Assembly: GCF_009759685.1 (NCBI RefSeq)
Contig: NZ_CP046654.1
Location: forward strand, 2,542,001 to 2,606,000
Direction of reading: 5' to 3'
Length of the DNA stretch: 64,000 bases
From: Acinetobacter baumannii
GTDB lineage: Bacteria > Pseudomonadota > Gammaproteobacteria > Pseudomonadales > Moraxellaceae
Position numbers and translations under genes: made by a program. The notes under the pieces were generated by a model. The model searched no databases. It was not told the DNA's origin and saw nothing but the letters and a program-made list of their open reading frames with translations. The stretch's first letter is position 1. Every line of letters begins with the position of its first letter. Shown here in pieces: positions 38,907 through 47,897 of the stretch.

Positions 38907-40370
38907 ATGAGTAAGAATAAAGGAAAGCAATTCCTGGAAGGAGATCTTCTTGGTAGTCAACATATGACTGAGCAAGAAGAAGAGAAATTGCAGCGCTCAT
39001 TGACAAATCGTCATATTCAAATGATCGCAATCGGTGGTGCAATTGGTACTGGATTATTTATGGGTTCCGGGAAAACATTAAGTGTTTCGGGTACTTCAAT
39101 TGTTTTAACCTATTTAATTATTGGTTTTTTCTTTTTCTTCGTAATGCGGGCAATGGGTGAATTGTTGCTTGCGAATACCAATTTTAAAACATTCGCCGAT
39201 TTTGCAACGGCTTATCTGGGTCCATGGGCGGGGTTTTTCCTTGGTTGGTCCTACTGGTGTAACTGGATTATTACAGCCATTGCCGATGTAATCGTGATCG
39301 GGGGGTATATGCAGTTTTGGTATCCTGATTTACCTGTTTGGATTCCGGCATTTACTTCATTGGCGATCTTAACCATACTCAACTTTGTGGCTGTGCGGCT
39401 TTTTGGTGAACTTGAGTTTTGGTTCTCCCTCATCAAAATTACCGCAATTATTCTGTTTATTCTGGCGGGTATTTATTTAATAGGTACCGGATTTACTTCT
39501 CCAAATGGGGTTAAGGCCTCGATGAGCCATTTATTTGAAACAGAATCGATGTTTCCTTATGGTGTAACAGGTTTCTTGGCTGGTTTCCAAATTGCCATAT
39601 TTGCGTTTGTAGGTATTGAACTTGTTGGTACAACTGCCGCTGAGACCAAAGACCCGCATAAATCACTTCCAAAAGCGATTAACTCTATTCCTTTACGCAT
39701 TTTATTGTTCTACGTGGGCGCGTTGGTTTGTATTATTGCAGTCACATCTTGGGCAAAAGTTTCACCAGAAAAAAGCCCGTTTGTAGAAATGTTTACCTTG
39801 GTTGGATTACCAATTGCGGCAGGTTTAATCAACTTTGTTGTTGCGACTTCAGCTTTATCTTCTGCAAACAGTGGAATCTTTGCAACTAGCCGGATGCTAT
39901 ACGGTTTGGCTTTAGACAACGATGCACCTAAAAGCTTTAGTAAGCTGTCAAAAAGAAAAGTTCCAATTCGCGGACTCGTATTTTCAATGGCATGCGTAAC
40001 GGTTGGTACTTCTATTTTATTTATTGTGCCTAATGTCATGACCGCGTTTACGATTATCTCAGCACTCACTTCAATTTTATGTATTTTTACGTTTATGTTG
40101 ATTGTGCTTTCATATATTTATTATCGTAAGAAAAGTCCTGAGCTACATATCCAGTCAAAATATAAAATGCCAGGTGGTTTATTTATGGCATGGATGACCA
40201 TGTTGTTTTTAGTGTTTACTATCGTAATTTTGGCTTTAGACCATGATACTTTAATTGCACTTGAGTGTTCACCAATCTGGTTTATAGGTTTATTTATTGC
40301 TTATAAATATAAAAAGAAAAAGATGTTGCAGCTTGATATCTTAAAAGCTCAAAAGGTTGATTATATTTAA
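38907..40370 (+). CDS. cycA: CycA-type D-serine/D-alanine/glycine transporter
   Basis: An inner-membrane APC permease of 487 residues. The sequence follows E. coli CycA closely through LTNRHIQMIAIGGAIGTGLF, VMRAMGELLLAN, FVGIELVGTTAAETKDPHKSLP and SANSGIFATSRMLYGLA. Twelve membrane helices are expected, with a polar N-terminal tail of about 30 residues. It should import small neutral amino acids such as glycine and D-alanine by proton symport. It stands as a single gene with its own terminator and separates the amine region from the immunity-like array. Confidence 0.9.
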   Translation: MSKNKGKQFLEGDLLGSQHMTEQEEEKLQRSLTNRHIQMIAIGGAIGTGLFMGSGKTLSVSGTSIVLTYLIIGFFFFFVMRAMGELLLANTNFKTFADFATAYLGPWAGFFLGWSYWCNWIITAIADVIVIGGYMQFWYPDLPVWIPAFTSLAILTILNFVAVRLFGELEFWFSLIKITAIILFILAGIYLIGTGFTSPNGVKASMSHLFETESMFPYGVTGFLAGFQIAIFAFVGIELVGTTAAETKDPHKSLPKAINSIPLRILLFYVGALVCIIAVTSWAKVSPEKSPFVEMFTLVGLPIAAGLINFVVATSALSSANSGIFATSRMLYGLALDNDAPKSFSKLSKRKVPIRGLVFSMACVTVGTSILFIVPNVMTAFTIISALTSILCIFTFMLIVLSYIYYRKKSPELHIQSKYKMPGGLFMAWMTMLFLVFTIVILALDHDTLIALECSPIWFIGLFIAYKYKKKKMLQLDILKAQKVDYI

Positions 40371-40391
40371 GCTAGAGGATGAAACATTTTT

Positions 40392-40422
40392 AAAGCTAGG
40401 CGCATGTCTAGCTTTTTTATTT
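40392..40422 (+). terminator. Intrinsic terminator of cycA
   Basis: AAAGCTAG (40392-40399) pairs with CTAGCTTT (40408-40415), followed by a T-rich run. Confidence 0.88.
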
Positions 40423-40589
40423 TTAAAATAAGGAGCTAATTAAAAGATAAAACTTAAAGAAGAATATTAACTAAAATAGATAGGTGATATATAAATTAAA
40501 TTTTAAAAGAGATATGATGAAAATTATAAATGTGTTTATATATACTACTTATAGATACTAATCACCTAGAAAATAGTTGAGAAATAATA

Positions 40590-41012
40590 ATGTTTGAAAT
40601 AACCCCATATGTGGGAGCTAGTTTAATTAAGTTTGGTATGAAAAGAGAAGAAGTAAGAAAGGTTTTTTCTGAGTATGAGCCTAGAGCATTTTGGCGAAAT
40701 TCTTATTCAGAGTCTGCTACTGATGGCTATGATGAAATTGGTATTAATATATATTATGATAGTGCTGATAAAACTATAGCATTAGAATTTTATGAACCCG
40801 CTCAAGTTGCTTTTAATGGTATAGAGATATTTAATATTTCTGCATCAGAAGCTTATAAACTAATGGCTTCATTAGATAAAGATATTGCTATTGATGGGGA
40901 TGGTCTAACTTCATTTAAATTTGGGATAGGCTTTTGTGAGCCGAATTATGAAGAAGAACCATTTTTACCAGTTGAAGCAATTATAATATTTATAGAAGGA
41001 TATTATGATTAA
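40590..41012 (+). CDS. Small acidic protein, possible immunity protein
   Basis: I do not recognise the family. The 140-residue product is acidic and single-domain, with no signal peptide or membrane helix. It contains FGMKREEVRKVFSEYEP and alternating beta-strand-like stretches (IGINIYYD, TIALEFYEPAQVAF, EAIIIFIEGYYD). Size, acidity and AT-rich codons match typical immunity proteins of contact-dependent toxins. It is the first of four similar small genes, and neighbours three and four suggest the same role. Function is inferred from context only. Confidence 0.7.
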   Translation: MFEITPYVGASLIKFGMKREEVRKVFSEYEPRAFWRNSYSESATDGYDEIGINIYYDSADKTIALEFYEPAQVAFNGIEIFNISASEAYKLMASLDKDIAIDGDGLTSFKFGIGFCEPNYEEEPFLPVEAIIIFIEGYYD

Positions 41013-41084
41013 ATCTATAAGGGGAAAATAGTATTTAAAATATATATCATTTAAACAACAAATATTTAAATAAAAGGTTATATC

Positions 41085-41531
41085 ATGAATAATAAAAAAA
41101 TTGTAATAGACTACTTAGATAAAAACAATGAACTCTCAAAAGAGTTAATATGGGGAGAGATGTGCAAGACTGATCAATACTTTGTTAGAAGTATTCCTTT
41201 CTTTGCGCCTAACCTTGCATTTAATGATCTTATTCAGGTTGAAATGGATGATAAAACGCTCTATTTTGATGATTTAATAAAGCCATCTAATAATTCAACA
41301 TTAAGAATTGTATTTTTAAATAACGATATTAAATATATTGAAAAAATATTAACTACTTTGGAGTCTCATTTATGTGGTTGGGAGGGGTTTGAAGGTGGAC
41401 TCTATTATGCAATTAATATACCTAAAAAGGTTGATTATGCTCTAATTAAAAAATGTTTAGATGATAAGAGTGATTTTCTTGATTATGAGGAATCATGCTT
41501 GTCAGATAAGCATTCAAGTGATTTGTTTTAG
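41085..41531 (+). CDS. DUF4265-like protein, possible immunity protein
   Basis: A 148-residue acidic protein. The stretch EMCKTDQYFVRSIPFFAPNLAFNDLIQVEMDD, a short strand, and then ESHLCGWEGFEGGLYYAINIP resembles the DUF4265 family, which is common in polymorphic-toxin and immunity gene clusters. There is no signal peptide. It lies 72 bp after the preceding gene and is equally AT-rich. The family assignment is from pattern memory. An immunity role is inferred from context. Confidence 0.65.
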   Translation: MNNKKIVIDYLDKNNELSKELIWGEMCKTDQYFVRSIPFFAPNLAFNDLIQVEMDDKTLYFDDLIKPSNNSTLRIVFLNNDIKYIEKILTTLESHLCGWEGFEGGLYYAINIPKKVDYALIKKCLDDKSDFLDYEESCLSDKHSSDLF

Positions 41532-41582
41532 CTTTTACAATTATTTTAAAATATTAAAAATGAAAGAGAGGAGAATTTAGCC

Positions 41583-41915
41583 ATGTGTGATATTGATAAT
41601 TTAAATGGAAAATTTGTTAAATATGATCAATTATACTCTATTAATATATATTTTGATTATTTTGATGGAGTCTATAATTTAGATATGGTTTTAGCCAAAG
41701 ATTTATCGGATATATATAGTGAAAAAATAAAAATTAGATTCTTTAATATTACTAATCTTTGTCTGAATGATGTTGGTAATAGGTTTACTCAGTTTTGTAG
41801 AATGTATATTGAGAAAAATTTAGATGGATGGGATGGTGTTAAATACAACTTAAATCAATTAGAAGAGGATAGAATTCTCTTTAAATTTTTTAACTTTGAA
41901 TTGTTGGAAGAGTAA
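41583..41915 (+). CDS. Small acidic protein, possible immunity protein
   Basis: I do not recognise this 110-residue protein. It is strongly acidic, rich in Asp, Asn, Phe and Tyr, with strands such as YSINIYFDYFDGVYNLDMVL. A GAGAGGAG Shine-Dalgarno precedes its ATG, so translation is likely efficient. It contains NLDGWDGVKYNL, which echoes the HLCGWEGFEGGLYYAI part of the preceding DUF4265-like protein and suggests a distant duplication between the two. Confidence 0.65.
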   Translation: MCDIDNLNGKFVKYDQLYSINIYFDYFDGVYNLDMVLAKDLSDIYSEKIKIRFFNITNLCLNDVGNRFTQFCRMYIEKNLDGWDGVKYNLNQLEEDRILFKFFNFELLEE

Positions 41916-41988
41916 TTTTTATAAAATAGTAAATTTTTCATTTGGAAATTTATTTAGTCTATATATAAATTAATTTATTGAGAAGAAA

Positions 41989-42546
41989 ATGATCGATTTT
42001 GTTAAAGAACTATCTGCCTGCCGTGTTGAGGGAACAAAACTTCCTTTTTATCCTGAAAAAGTACAAGGTTATACTGAGAAAGAGGTAGAGTTGATTGCTA
42101 AAAATCTTAATCTTGATATACATGGACAATTTAGAGAATTTCTTCTTCAAATGGGGAGGTGTTCTGGGGGATTAATATGGAGTGATGAGTTCTATATGTA
42201 TAAAAATTTATGGAACCCAAACAAGTTTAGACATGCTCAACAATCTGAAAAAGAAGATTTGGGTTATATATTAACAAGTAAAGGTAAACTAGATCCTGTT
42301 GATATGAAAATGTTTTACTTATCAAGAGAGTATGAGACATATTTTTACTATCTATTAACTGCTGAAAATGATGACTTTATATGGTCATTACATGATGCTG
42401 ACGACTGTGTATTAGAAAAAACAAATATAACTTTATTAGAGTATTTAAAAGATTATGTTTTTGAAAAAACTAAAAGAAATCGATTTGTAGATTTTGGTTT
42501 AACAGAAGAACAAATTAATAGATCTATTACAGGTCGTTTGTTATAG
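41989..42546 (+). CDS. SUKH (SMI1/KNR4)-type immunity protein
   Basis: A 185-residue protein resembling the SUKH superfamily, whose bacterial members neutralise contact-dependent and type VI toxins. The core motif is visible as LNLDIHGQFREFLLQMGRCSGGLIW, followed by the W-x-D-type strand region ending in FIWSLHDADDCVLEKTNITLLEYLKDYVF. No signal peptide is present, in line with a cytoplasmic antitoxin. It is the last gene of the array and its stop codon lies inside a terminator stem. No cognate toxin is in the window. Confidence 0.75.
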   Translation: MIDFVKELSACRVEGTKLPFYPEKVQGYTEKEVELIAKNLNLDIHGQFREFLLQMGRCSGGLIWSDEFYMYKNLWNPNKFRHAQQSEKEDLGYILTSKGKLDPVDMKMFYLSREYETYFYYLLTAENDDFIWSLHDADDCVLEKTNITLLEYLKDYVFEKTKRNRFVDFGLTEEQINRSITGRLL

Positions 42547-42577
42547 AAAAAGCCTCATTACGAGGCTTTTTCTATAA
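42541..42577. terminator. Bidirectional terminator, 16-bp perfect stem
   Basis: TTATAGAAAAAGCCTC (42541-42556) pairs with GAGGCTTTTTCTATAA (42562-42577) around ATTAC. It lies between the converging SUKH-like gene and the aldehyde dehydrogenase gene, and it has A-runs and T-runs on both sides. It contains the SUKH stop codon. Confidence 0.92.
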
Positions 42578-42580
42578 TGG

Positions 42581-44041
42581 TTACTTAATATTTGGATCGC
42601 CTTTTTTCAAGAAAAAGCGAATCGCTAACTTTTGAAGGAATGTTCCATAAGGAGGGTGGAAAAGCTGAGTCGGGAAAAACCGATGACGAATAAATACAGT
42701 TTTTGCATGTGAAAGTTCGCGGAAACCTTCTTCGCCATGATATGAACCCATACCTGAGTTGCCGATACCCCCGAAAGGAGCATCATGGTTAACTACATGC
42801 CAACCCCAGTCATTGATGGTCACACCACCCGAATGAGTTTCACGTAAAATCCGGTCGCGTTCTACTGAGCTATGCGTAAAGCAATAAAGTGCTAAAGGCC
42901 GTTCGTCCGATTTCACATAGGTAATCGCATCATCTAAAGAATCATAAGCCACCACAGGTAAAATAGGGCCAAAGAGTTCTTCTTTCATAATCCGCATGTC
43001 TGGCGTGCAATTCAGCACAATGTGCACAGGCATCCTGCGACCTTGTTGGTCAAAGCTATAAGTATCGCAAGGAATAATAAGGGCACCTTTTTCTTGCGCA
43101 TCGGTCAAAATATCTTGAATACGTTTTAAATGGCGGTCGTTCACAATGGATGTGTAATTCTCATTATTTTCAATGTTTTGACCAAACATTTTTATAAAGC
43201 TTGATTTCGCAGCTTCAACAAATTCATCAATACTTTCTTTGGGAACCAACGCGTAGTCAGGCGCTACACAGATTTGACCACTATTAGTTGCTTTGCCATG
43301 GGTAATACGTTTTGCCGCATCGGCAAGTGGGTAATTACGGCTCACAATGGCCGGTGATTTGCCACCTAACTCAAGTGTAACAGGTGTTAGATTTTCAGCA
43401 GCAGCTCGCATGACGACTTTGCCAATGGCAGGAGAACCTGTAAATACAATATGGTTAAATGGCAAAGAGGTAAATCTTGCTGGGTCTGTAATTTCTTCAC
43501 CAAAAACCGCCACTTCATCTTCATTAAAGACTTCAGCAAGCATGCGTCTTAGCATTGCATTGGTATTCGGTGTAATTTCAGGGAGTTTAATCATGACTCG
43601 GTTGCCCGCAGCCAAAGCTGCAATGAGCGGGCCAAGTGCTAAATAAACGGGGAAATTCCAAGGAACAATCACACCAACCACGCCTTTAGGTTGGTATTGC
43701 ACACTTAAACGGTTCGATAAAAATAAAAGCTCGGTACGGCGTTTACTTGGACGCATCCAGCGGCGTAAATGATGAATCGCATGATCAGCTTCCAACACAG
43801 AACCAAGCAAATCTAGTAGTTTAGATTCATCGAGTGATCTTGAACTAAAGTCAGCATTAATCGCGGCAGCCAAAGCATCTTGATAACGGATAATTTGTTT
43901 TTTAAGTTTATGCAGTTTTGTGCGGCGTGCTTCAAGACTTGGGTAAGGATCTGCCTCAAAATTGGCACGTTGTTTGGAAAAAATAAGTTCCATATGTTCA
44001 GTGGCAGAGCCGCTATATTCTTTTAAGGTGGACTGTTCCAT
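42581..44041 (-). CDS. calB: Coniferyl-aldehyde-type dehydrogenase
   Basis: NAD(P)-dependent aldehyde dehydrogenase of 486 residues. The start at 44041 has an AAGGAA Shine-Dalgarno, better than the upstream codons. The catalytic cysteine is in NSGQICVAPDY and the base in VTLELGGKSP. The C-terminal FGGIGNSGMGSYHGEEGFRELSHAKTV is typical of coniferyl aldehyde dehydrogenase and fatty-aldehyde relatives, as is the long C-terminal tail ending in a hydrophobic segment. It is divergent from an AraC regulator gene 129 bp away that probably controls it. The symbol is a best guess from family resemblance. Confidence 0.83.
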   Translation of the reverse strand: MEQSTLKEYSGSATEHMELIFSKQRANFEADPYPSLEARRTKLHKLKKQIIRYQDALAAAINADFSSRSLDESKLLDLLGSVLEADHAIHHLRRWMRPSKRRTELLFLSNRLSVQYQPKGVVGVIVPWNFPVYLALGPLIAALAAGNRVMIKLPEITPNTNAMLRRMLAEVFNEDEVAVFGEEITDPARFTSLPFNHIVFTGSPAIGKVVMRAAAENLTPVTLELGGKSPAIVSRNYPLADAAKRITHGKATNSGQICVAPDYALVPKESIDEFVEAAKSSFIKMFGQNIENNENYTSIVNDRHLKRIQDILTDAQEKGALIIPCDTYSFDQQGRRMPVHIVLNCTPDMRIMKEELFGPILPVVAYDSLDDAITYVKSDERPLALYCFTHSSVERDRILRETHSGGVTINDWGWHVVNHDAPFGGIGNSGMGSYHGEEGFRELSHAKTVFIRHRFFPTQLFHPPYGTFLQKLAIRFFLKKGDPNIK

Positions 44042-44170
44042 TATTATTCCTTCCATACTTTTGCTTATCATACTTTATGCTTGAAGCGTCATATGGTCGA
44101 TGTTAAATTGAGACAACAAGAGGTAGTTTAGTGCCATTATGCACGTCACTCTAGGGATGGTGTGAATTAA
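44042..44170. promoter_or_regulatory. Divergent promoter region of calB and araC-type regulator
   Basis: A short intergenic region between two divergently transcribed genes, so it must contain both promoters and presumably the AraC-family binding sites. No operator could be pinned down by eye. Confidence 0.5.
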
Positions 44171-45241
44171 ATGCCTAAAAATATTTATAAAAATGCAAAT
44201 AGTGTTATCGAAGGAAATTATGATAATACACTCTTGGGTGCCAATACATATTTGCTAGGTTTAACCAGTTTATTTGATGAAATGGGTTTGCAAGGCCATT
44301 CAATATCCGATGTTTTATCTGGCACGAATATTTCAACAGATGAGATAAATCAATCCTCTTTATATATTTCCCAAGTCCAAAAAATTCAGCTATTTCAAAA
44401 TATTCAAAAGCTATCACATGATCCACTCATTGGTCTGCGCGCAGGGCAAAAGCAGCGGTTGTCTGATTTTGGGGTATATGGCTATGCGTTATATTCCTCA
44501 CGTAATTTTAGACAAGCGGTAGAGCTTGGTATCCGACACATTAAGCTTGCAGGGCCTATTTTAAAGAAGTCATTTTATATTCGAGATGATGTTGCCATTT
44601 TTGAAGGGCAGGACATTATTGCACTTGGTAAACTTTTGCCTTTAGTGTGCGAGTTTTGGTTTAGCTCCATGCAAACCTTAATTGAACGTGTGCTTGAAGG
44701 ACCATTTCAAGCGAAGAAGCTTTTATTGCCCTATCCAGCGCCTGACTATGCAGAAGAATATGAAAAAATTTTTCATTGTCCTGTTCAGTTTAATGCTGGG
44801 GTGATGCAATGGCACTTTGATTTAAAGTGGCTCGATGTACCTTGCCCAAATGCCAACCCGATTACCGCTGATATGTGTAAGTCGTTTTGTGAGCGGATGT
44901 TAGGTGCTGCTGAACTTGAGGAGCCCGAGTTGGTGAAAACAATCCGTTTAATATTATTGGATGGAATAGGGCTTTTTCCATCGGCTCAAGAAATGGCCGA
45001 ACGCTTACATATGTCAAAGAGGACCTTACATCGACGCTTGGCAGGGTTTAATTTGACTTACCAAGAGTTGTTAGATGAGACTCGGCGCCGTCTTGCGGAT
45101 GAATATTTGCGAGAAACAACTTTAACCGTAGATGAAATTGCCGAAAGAATTGGCTTTTCAGATACTTCTAATTTTAGAAAAGCCTATCGCCACTGGACGG
45201 GCATTTCACCAAATGAGTATCGAATACAGTATCTAAATTAG
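44171..45241 (+). CDS. AraC-family transcriptional regulator
   Basis: A 356-residue regulator. The N-terminal part resembles the arabinose-binding-like domain of OruR/ArgR/VirF-type AraC proteins (residues 30-200). The C-terminal AraC helix-turn-helix pair is LFPSAQEMAERLHMSKRTLHRRLAGFNLTYQELLDETRRRLADEYL and TVDEIAERIGFSDTSNFRKAYRHWTGISPNEYR. It is divergent from the aldehyde dehydrogenase gene, which it likely activates in the presence of an aromatic or aliphatic aldehyde precursor. The ligand is not known. Confidence 0.88.
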   Translation: MPKNIYKNANSVIEGNYDNTLLGANTYLLGLTSLFDEMGLQGHSISDVLSGTNISTDEINQSSLYISQVQKIQLFQNIQKLSHDPLIGLRAGQKQRLSDFGVYGYALYSSRNFRQAVELGIRHIKLAGPILKKSFYIRDDVAIFEGQDIIALGKLLPLVCEFWFSSMQTLIERVLEGPFQAKKLLLPYPAPDYAEEYEKIFHCPVQFNAGVMQWHFDLKWLDVPCPNANPITADMCKSFCERMLGAAELEEPELVKTIRLILLDGIGLFPSAQEMAERLHMSKRTLHRRLAGFNLTYQELLDETRRRLADEYLRETTLTVDEIAERIGFSDTSNFRKAYRHWTGISPNEYRIQYLN

Positions 45242-45256
45242 AATCAGGTATGCCGG

Positions 45257-46153
45257 CTATTTAAATCGAGAAAGTAACTTTTTCTGCAAAAATGGATTAC
45301 AGAGCAAAATGGCAAATAAAATAATAAATATGCCGATAATGCTAAACAGATCCGGTAATTCATGCCAAAAAACAAATCCCCATATTCCTGCAAAAATAAT
45401 AGCAATGTAATTCATGGGGCCAATTTGTCCTGCTGGCGCTAAGCTATAGGCATAAGACATAAATAGTTGGCTAATGTTTGCTAAAAGTCCTGCGGCAATC
45501 AGTAGGCTTAATTCGTGCCAAGTGAAAATACGCCAATGCCAAAACATCGGAATAGAGGAAATTAAACTACCAAAAATACAGAAGTAAAAAACAATACGTT
45601 CAGGCGGCTCTGTACTGGTTAAAGCTCTTACGGTGACAAAAGCCATTGCTGATAAAAAGCATGCACCCAAGCCAATAAAAGATAGTGCATTAAATAAACC
45701 TTGGTCGGGTTTAGCGACAAATAAAACCCCAACGAGCCCAATAACAGCAGCAAAAATCATCGATTTAGTAATTTTTTCTTTTAAGAAAAGCCATGCAATC
45801 AGTGGAATAAAGATAGGAGATGAGTAACTAAAAACCATAGCATTCGATAGTTTTAAGTTCGCAATAGCATAGAAAAAACCATACATTGCGGCTAGCCCGA
45901 CAATACTTCGCCACGTATGCATCCAGAGTTTATCGGTTTTAATAAAGTCTAAACCTTGTTTAAAGAGCATCGGAATAAAAATAAATAAACCCACTGCATT
46001 TCTAAAAAACACGACGGTCGCGTTATCTACCGTTTGTGAAGCAAAACGAATGCACACTCCCATAATGGAAAACAATAACGCTGATGTCATAAGACAAAGC
46101 AGCGCTTTTCCAAGTTGAGTTGAGGGGAGATTTGAAGCAGTCTGATTTTGCAT
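45257..46153 (-). CDS. EamA/DMT-family transporter
   Basis: A 298-residue inner-membrane protein of the drug/metabolite transporter superfamily, with ten predicted helices formed by two EamA repeats (residues 10-150 and 160-292). Typical motifs are IRFASQTVDNATVVFFRNAVG in helix 2 and PIFIPLIAWLFLKEKITKSM in the first repeat. It probably exports or imports a small metabolite. The substrate is not predictable. It converges with the AraC gene. Confidence 0.85.
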   Translation of the reverse strand: MQNQTASNLPSTQLGKALLCLMTSALLFSIMGVCIRFASQTVDNATVVFFRNAVGLFIFIPMLFKQGLDFIKTDKLWMHTWRSIVGLAAMYGFFYAIANLKLSNAMVFSYSSPIFIPLIAWLFLKEKITKSMIFAAVIGLVGVLFVAKPDQGLFNALSFIGLGACFLSAMAFVTVRALTSTEPPERIVFYFCIFGSLISSIPMFWHWRIFTWHELSLLIAAGLLANISQLFMSYAYSLAPAGQIGPMNYIAIIFAGIWGFVFWHELPDLFSIIGIFIILFAILLCNPFLQKKLLSRFK

Positions 46154-46242
46154 AGAGAAATAGAGTTCTTAATTTTCGATGTTATTTTAGCAGCGATGTT
46201 AAGTTTTGGTGAAATGTGTCGTAATTAATAGGGGAAATGTGA

Positions 46243-46271
46243 AAAAGATGAGGTGATATGCCTCATCTTTT
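46243..46271 (-). terminator. Intrinsic terminator after garD
   Basis: AAAAGATGAGG (46243-46253) and CCTCATCTTTT (46261-46271) form an 11-bp stem with a TGATATG loop, just downstream of garD on the minus strand. Confidence 0.85.
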
Positions 46272-46279
46272 AAACCTTA

Positions 46280-47827
46280 TTAGGTCACTGGTGCAGGGTT
46301 AAATACAGCGAGTGAGTTATGAATACCCCAACGGTCCGACCACGTTTGTTTCTCACCGCTAGCCACGAGTAAAATCAGCTCAAAAAGTTCCCAGCCCACT
46401 TCTTCAATAGTTTTCTTCCCAATCGCAATATCGCCAGCACTGATATCAATCAGGTCATACCAACGGTTTGCAATATTGTTTCGGCTTGCCATTTTAATGA
46501 CAGGTACGGCTGCTAACCCATAGGGTGTACCGCGGCCTGTGGTAAAGACTTGAACGGTAATACCCGATGCCATTTGCTGCGTACCACAGATAAAGTCACT
46601 CGAAGGGGTGGCCGCAAAAATTAAACCCTTTTTAGTCGGTCTTTGGCCCGGTGCGAGAACTTCTACAATCGGTGAACGGCCCGATTTTGCAATTGATCCC
46701 ATCGCTTTTTCTACAATGTTATTCAGTCCACCTTTTTTATTGCCGGGTGTGGTATTGGCACTTCGGTCTACTTGGCCTGCTGCTAAGTAGTCATCGTACC
46801 ATTTCATTTCCCGAATTAGATCTTTGGCAACTTGTTCATTTGCTGCACGTGGAGTAAGTAGGTGAATACCATCGCGGACTTCCGTAACTTCAGAGAACAT
46901 GACTGTACCGCCACATTGCACAATCAAGTCAGCTGCGAAACCAACGGCAGGGTTAGAGGTAACTCCGGAAAATGCATCACTCCCACCACATTGCATGCCT
47001 ACAACTAATTCAGAGGCTGGAACTTCTTCTCGAGTACGTTGATTAAGCTTTTCAAGGTGTTGTTCTGCCACGGTTAAAATATGGTTCACCATACTTTCAA
47101 AACCGTTGTGGCGCTCATCTTGCAATTGAATAATATCTTCGTTTGCTAGGGGAATATATTTGTTTTCTTTAGGAATATTTAAAAGTCGTTCGGGTTGCAT
47201 TTTTTCGCAGCCCAGACTCACCACCATAATTTCTCCACCAAAATTAGGGTTGAGTGCAAGGTTATGTATGGTACGAATAGGAACAATTGCAGCGGGTGCA
47301 TCGATTGCCACACCACAACCATATAAATGGTTTAATCCAACTACACCATCTACATTTGGATATTTCGGAAGTAAATCACGTTCAATAATTTTAACGACAT
47401 AATCGACAATACCCTCTACACAGTTAACACTGGTCGTAATACCTAAAATATTTTTTGTGCCGACGCTGCCATCCTTATTTTTATAACCTTTAAATGTATA
47501 TCCGGTCAGTGGAGGAAGCTTAGGATCGGGGCGAGTTGCTAATTCAAGATCATCTAGCTCAGGTGCCTCTGGCATTTGGGTAACGGCTTCATTCACCCAA
47601 GAACCTGCGGTTAAATCTTTATTGGCATAGCCAATGATTTCGCCATAACGAACAATTGCTTCACCTTGCTTTAACGGCTCCAATAAAACCTTATGTCCTT
47701 GTGGTACTTCATCAACCAAGGTGAGTTGGTATTCTTCAATATATGTAGAGGATGGTAAGCCACCGTCATTGACCACAATGGCTACATTATCGAGAGGACT
47801 GATTCTTATTAGGAGAGGCTTCAGCAT
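46280..47827 (-). CDS. garD: Galactarate dehydratase (UxaA/GarD family)
   Basis: Fe(II)-dependent dehydratase converting D-galactarate into 5-dehydro-4-deoxy-D-glucarate. It has 515 residues, close to E. coli GarD (523). The N-terminal SAF-like domain ([29 protein letters not shown]) is followed by the UxaA catalytic region with [27 protein letters not shown] and [23 protein letters not shown] lies six bases before the ATG. The neighbouring glucarate dehydratase and KdgD genes make galactarate much more likely than altronate as substrate. Confidence 0.88.
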   Translation of the reverse strand: MLKPLLIRISPLDNVAIVVNDGGLPSSTYIEEYQLTLVDEVPQGHKVLLEPLKQGEAIVRYGEIIGYANKDLTAGSWVNEAVTQMPEAPELDDLELATRPDPKLPPLTGYTFKGYKNKDGSVGTKNILGITTSVNCVEGIVDYVVKIIERDLLPKYPNVDGVVGLNHLYGCGVAIDAPAAIVPIRTIHNLALNPNFGGEIMVVSLGCEKMQPERLLNIPKENKYIPLANEDIIQLQDERHNGFESMVNHILTVAEQHLEKLNQRTREEVPASELVVGMQCGGSDAFSGVTSNPAVGFAADLIVQCGGTVMFSEVTEVRDGIHLLTPRAANEQVAKDLIREMKWYDDYLAAGQVDRSANTTPGNKKGGLNNIVEKAMGSIAKSGRSPIVEVLAPGQRPTKKGLIFAATPSSDFICGTQQMASGITVQVFTTGRGTPYGLAAVPVIKMASRNNIANRWYDLIDISAGDIAIGKKTIEEVGWELFELILLVASGEKQTWSDRWGIHNSLAVFNPAPVT

Positions 47828-47897
47828 GATCGTTCCTTGTATACATTTGAAGAGAGGTCATAACGCTTAATGTGTTTAAGCGTTATGGTGTAAAGGT

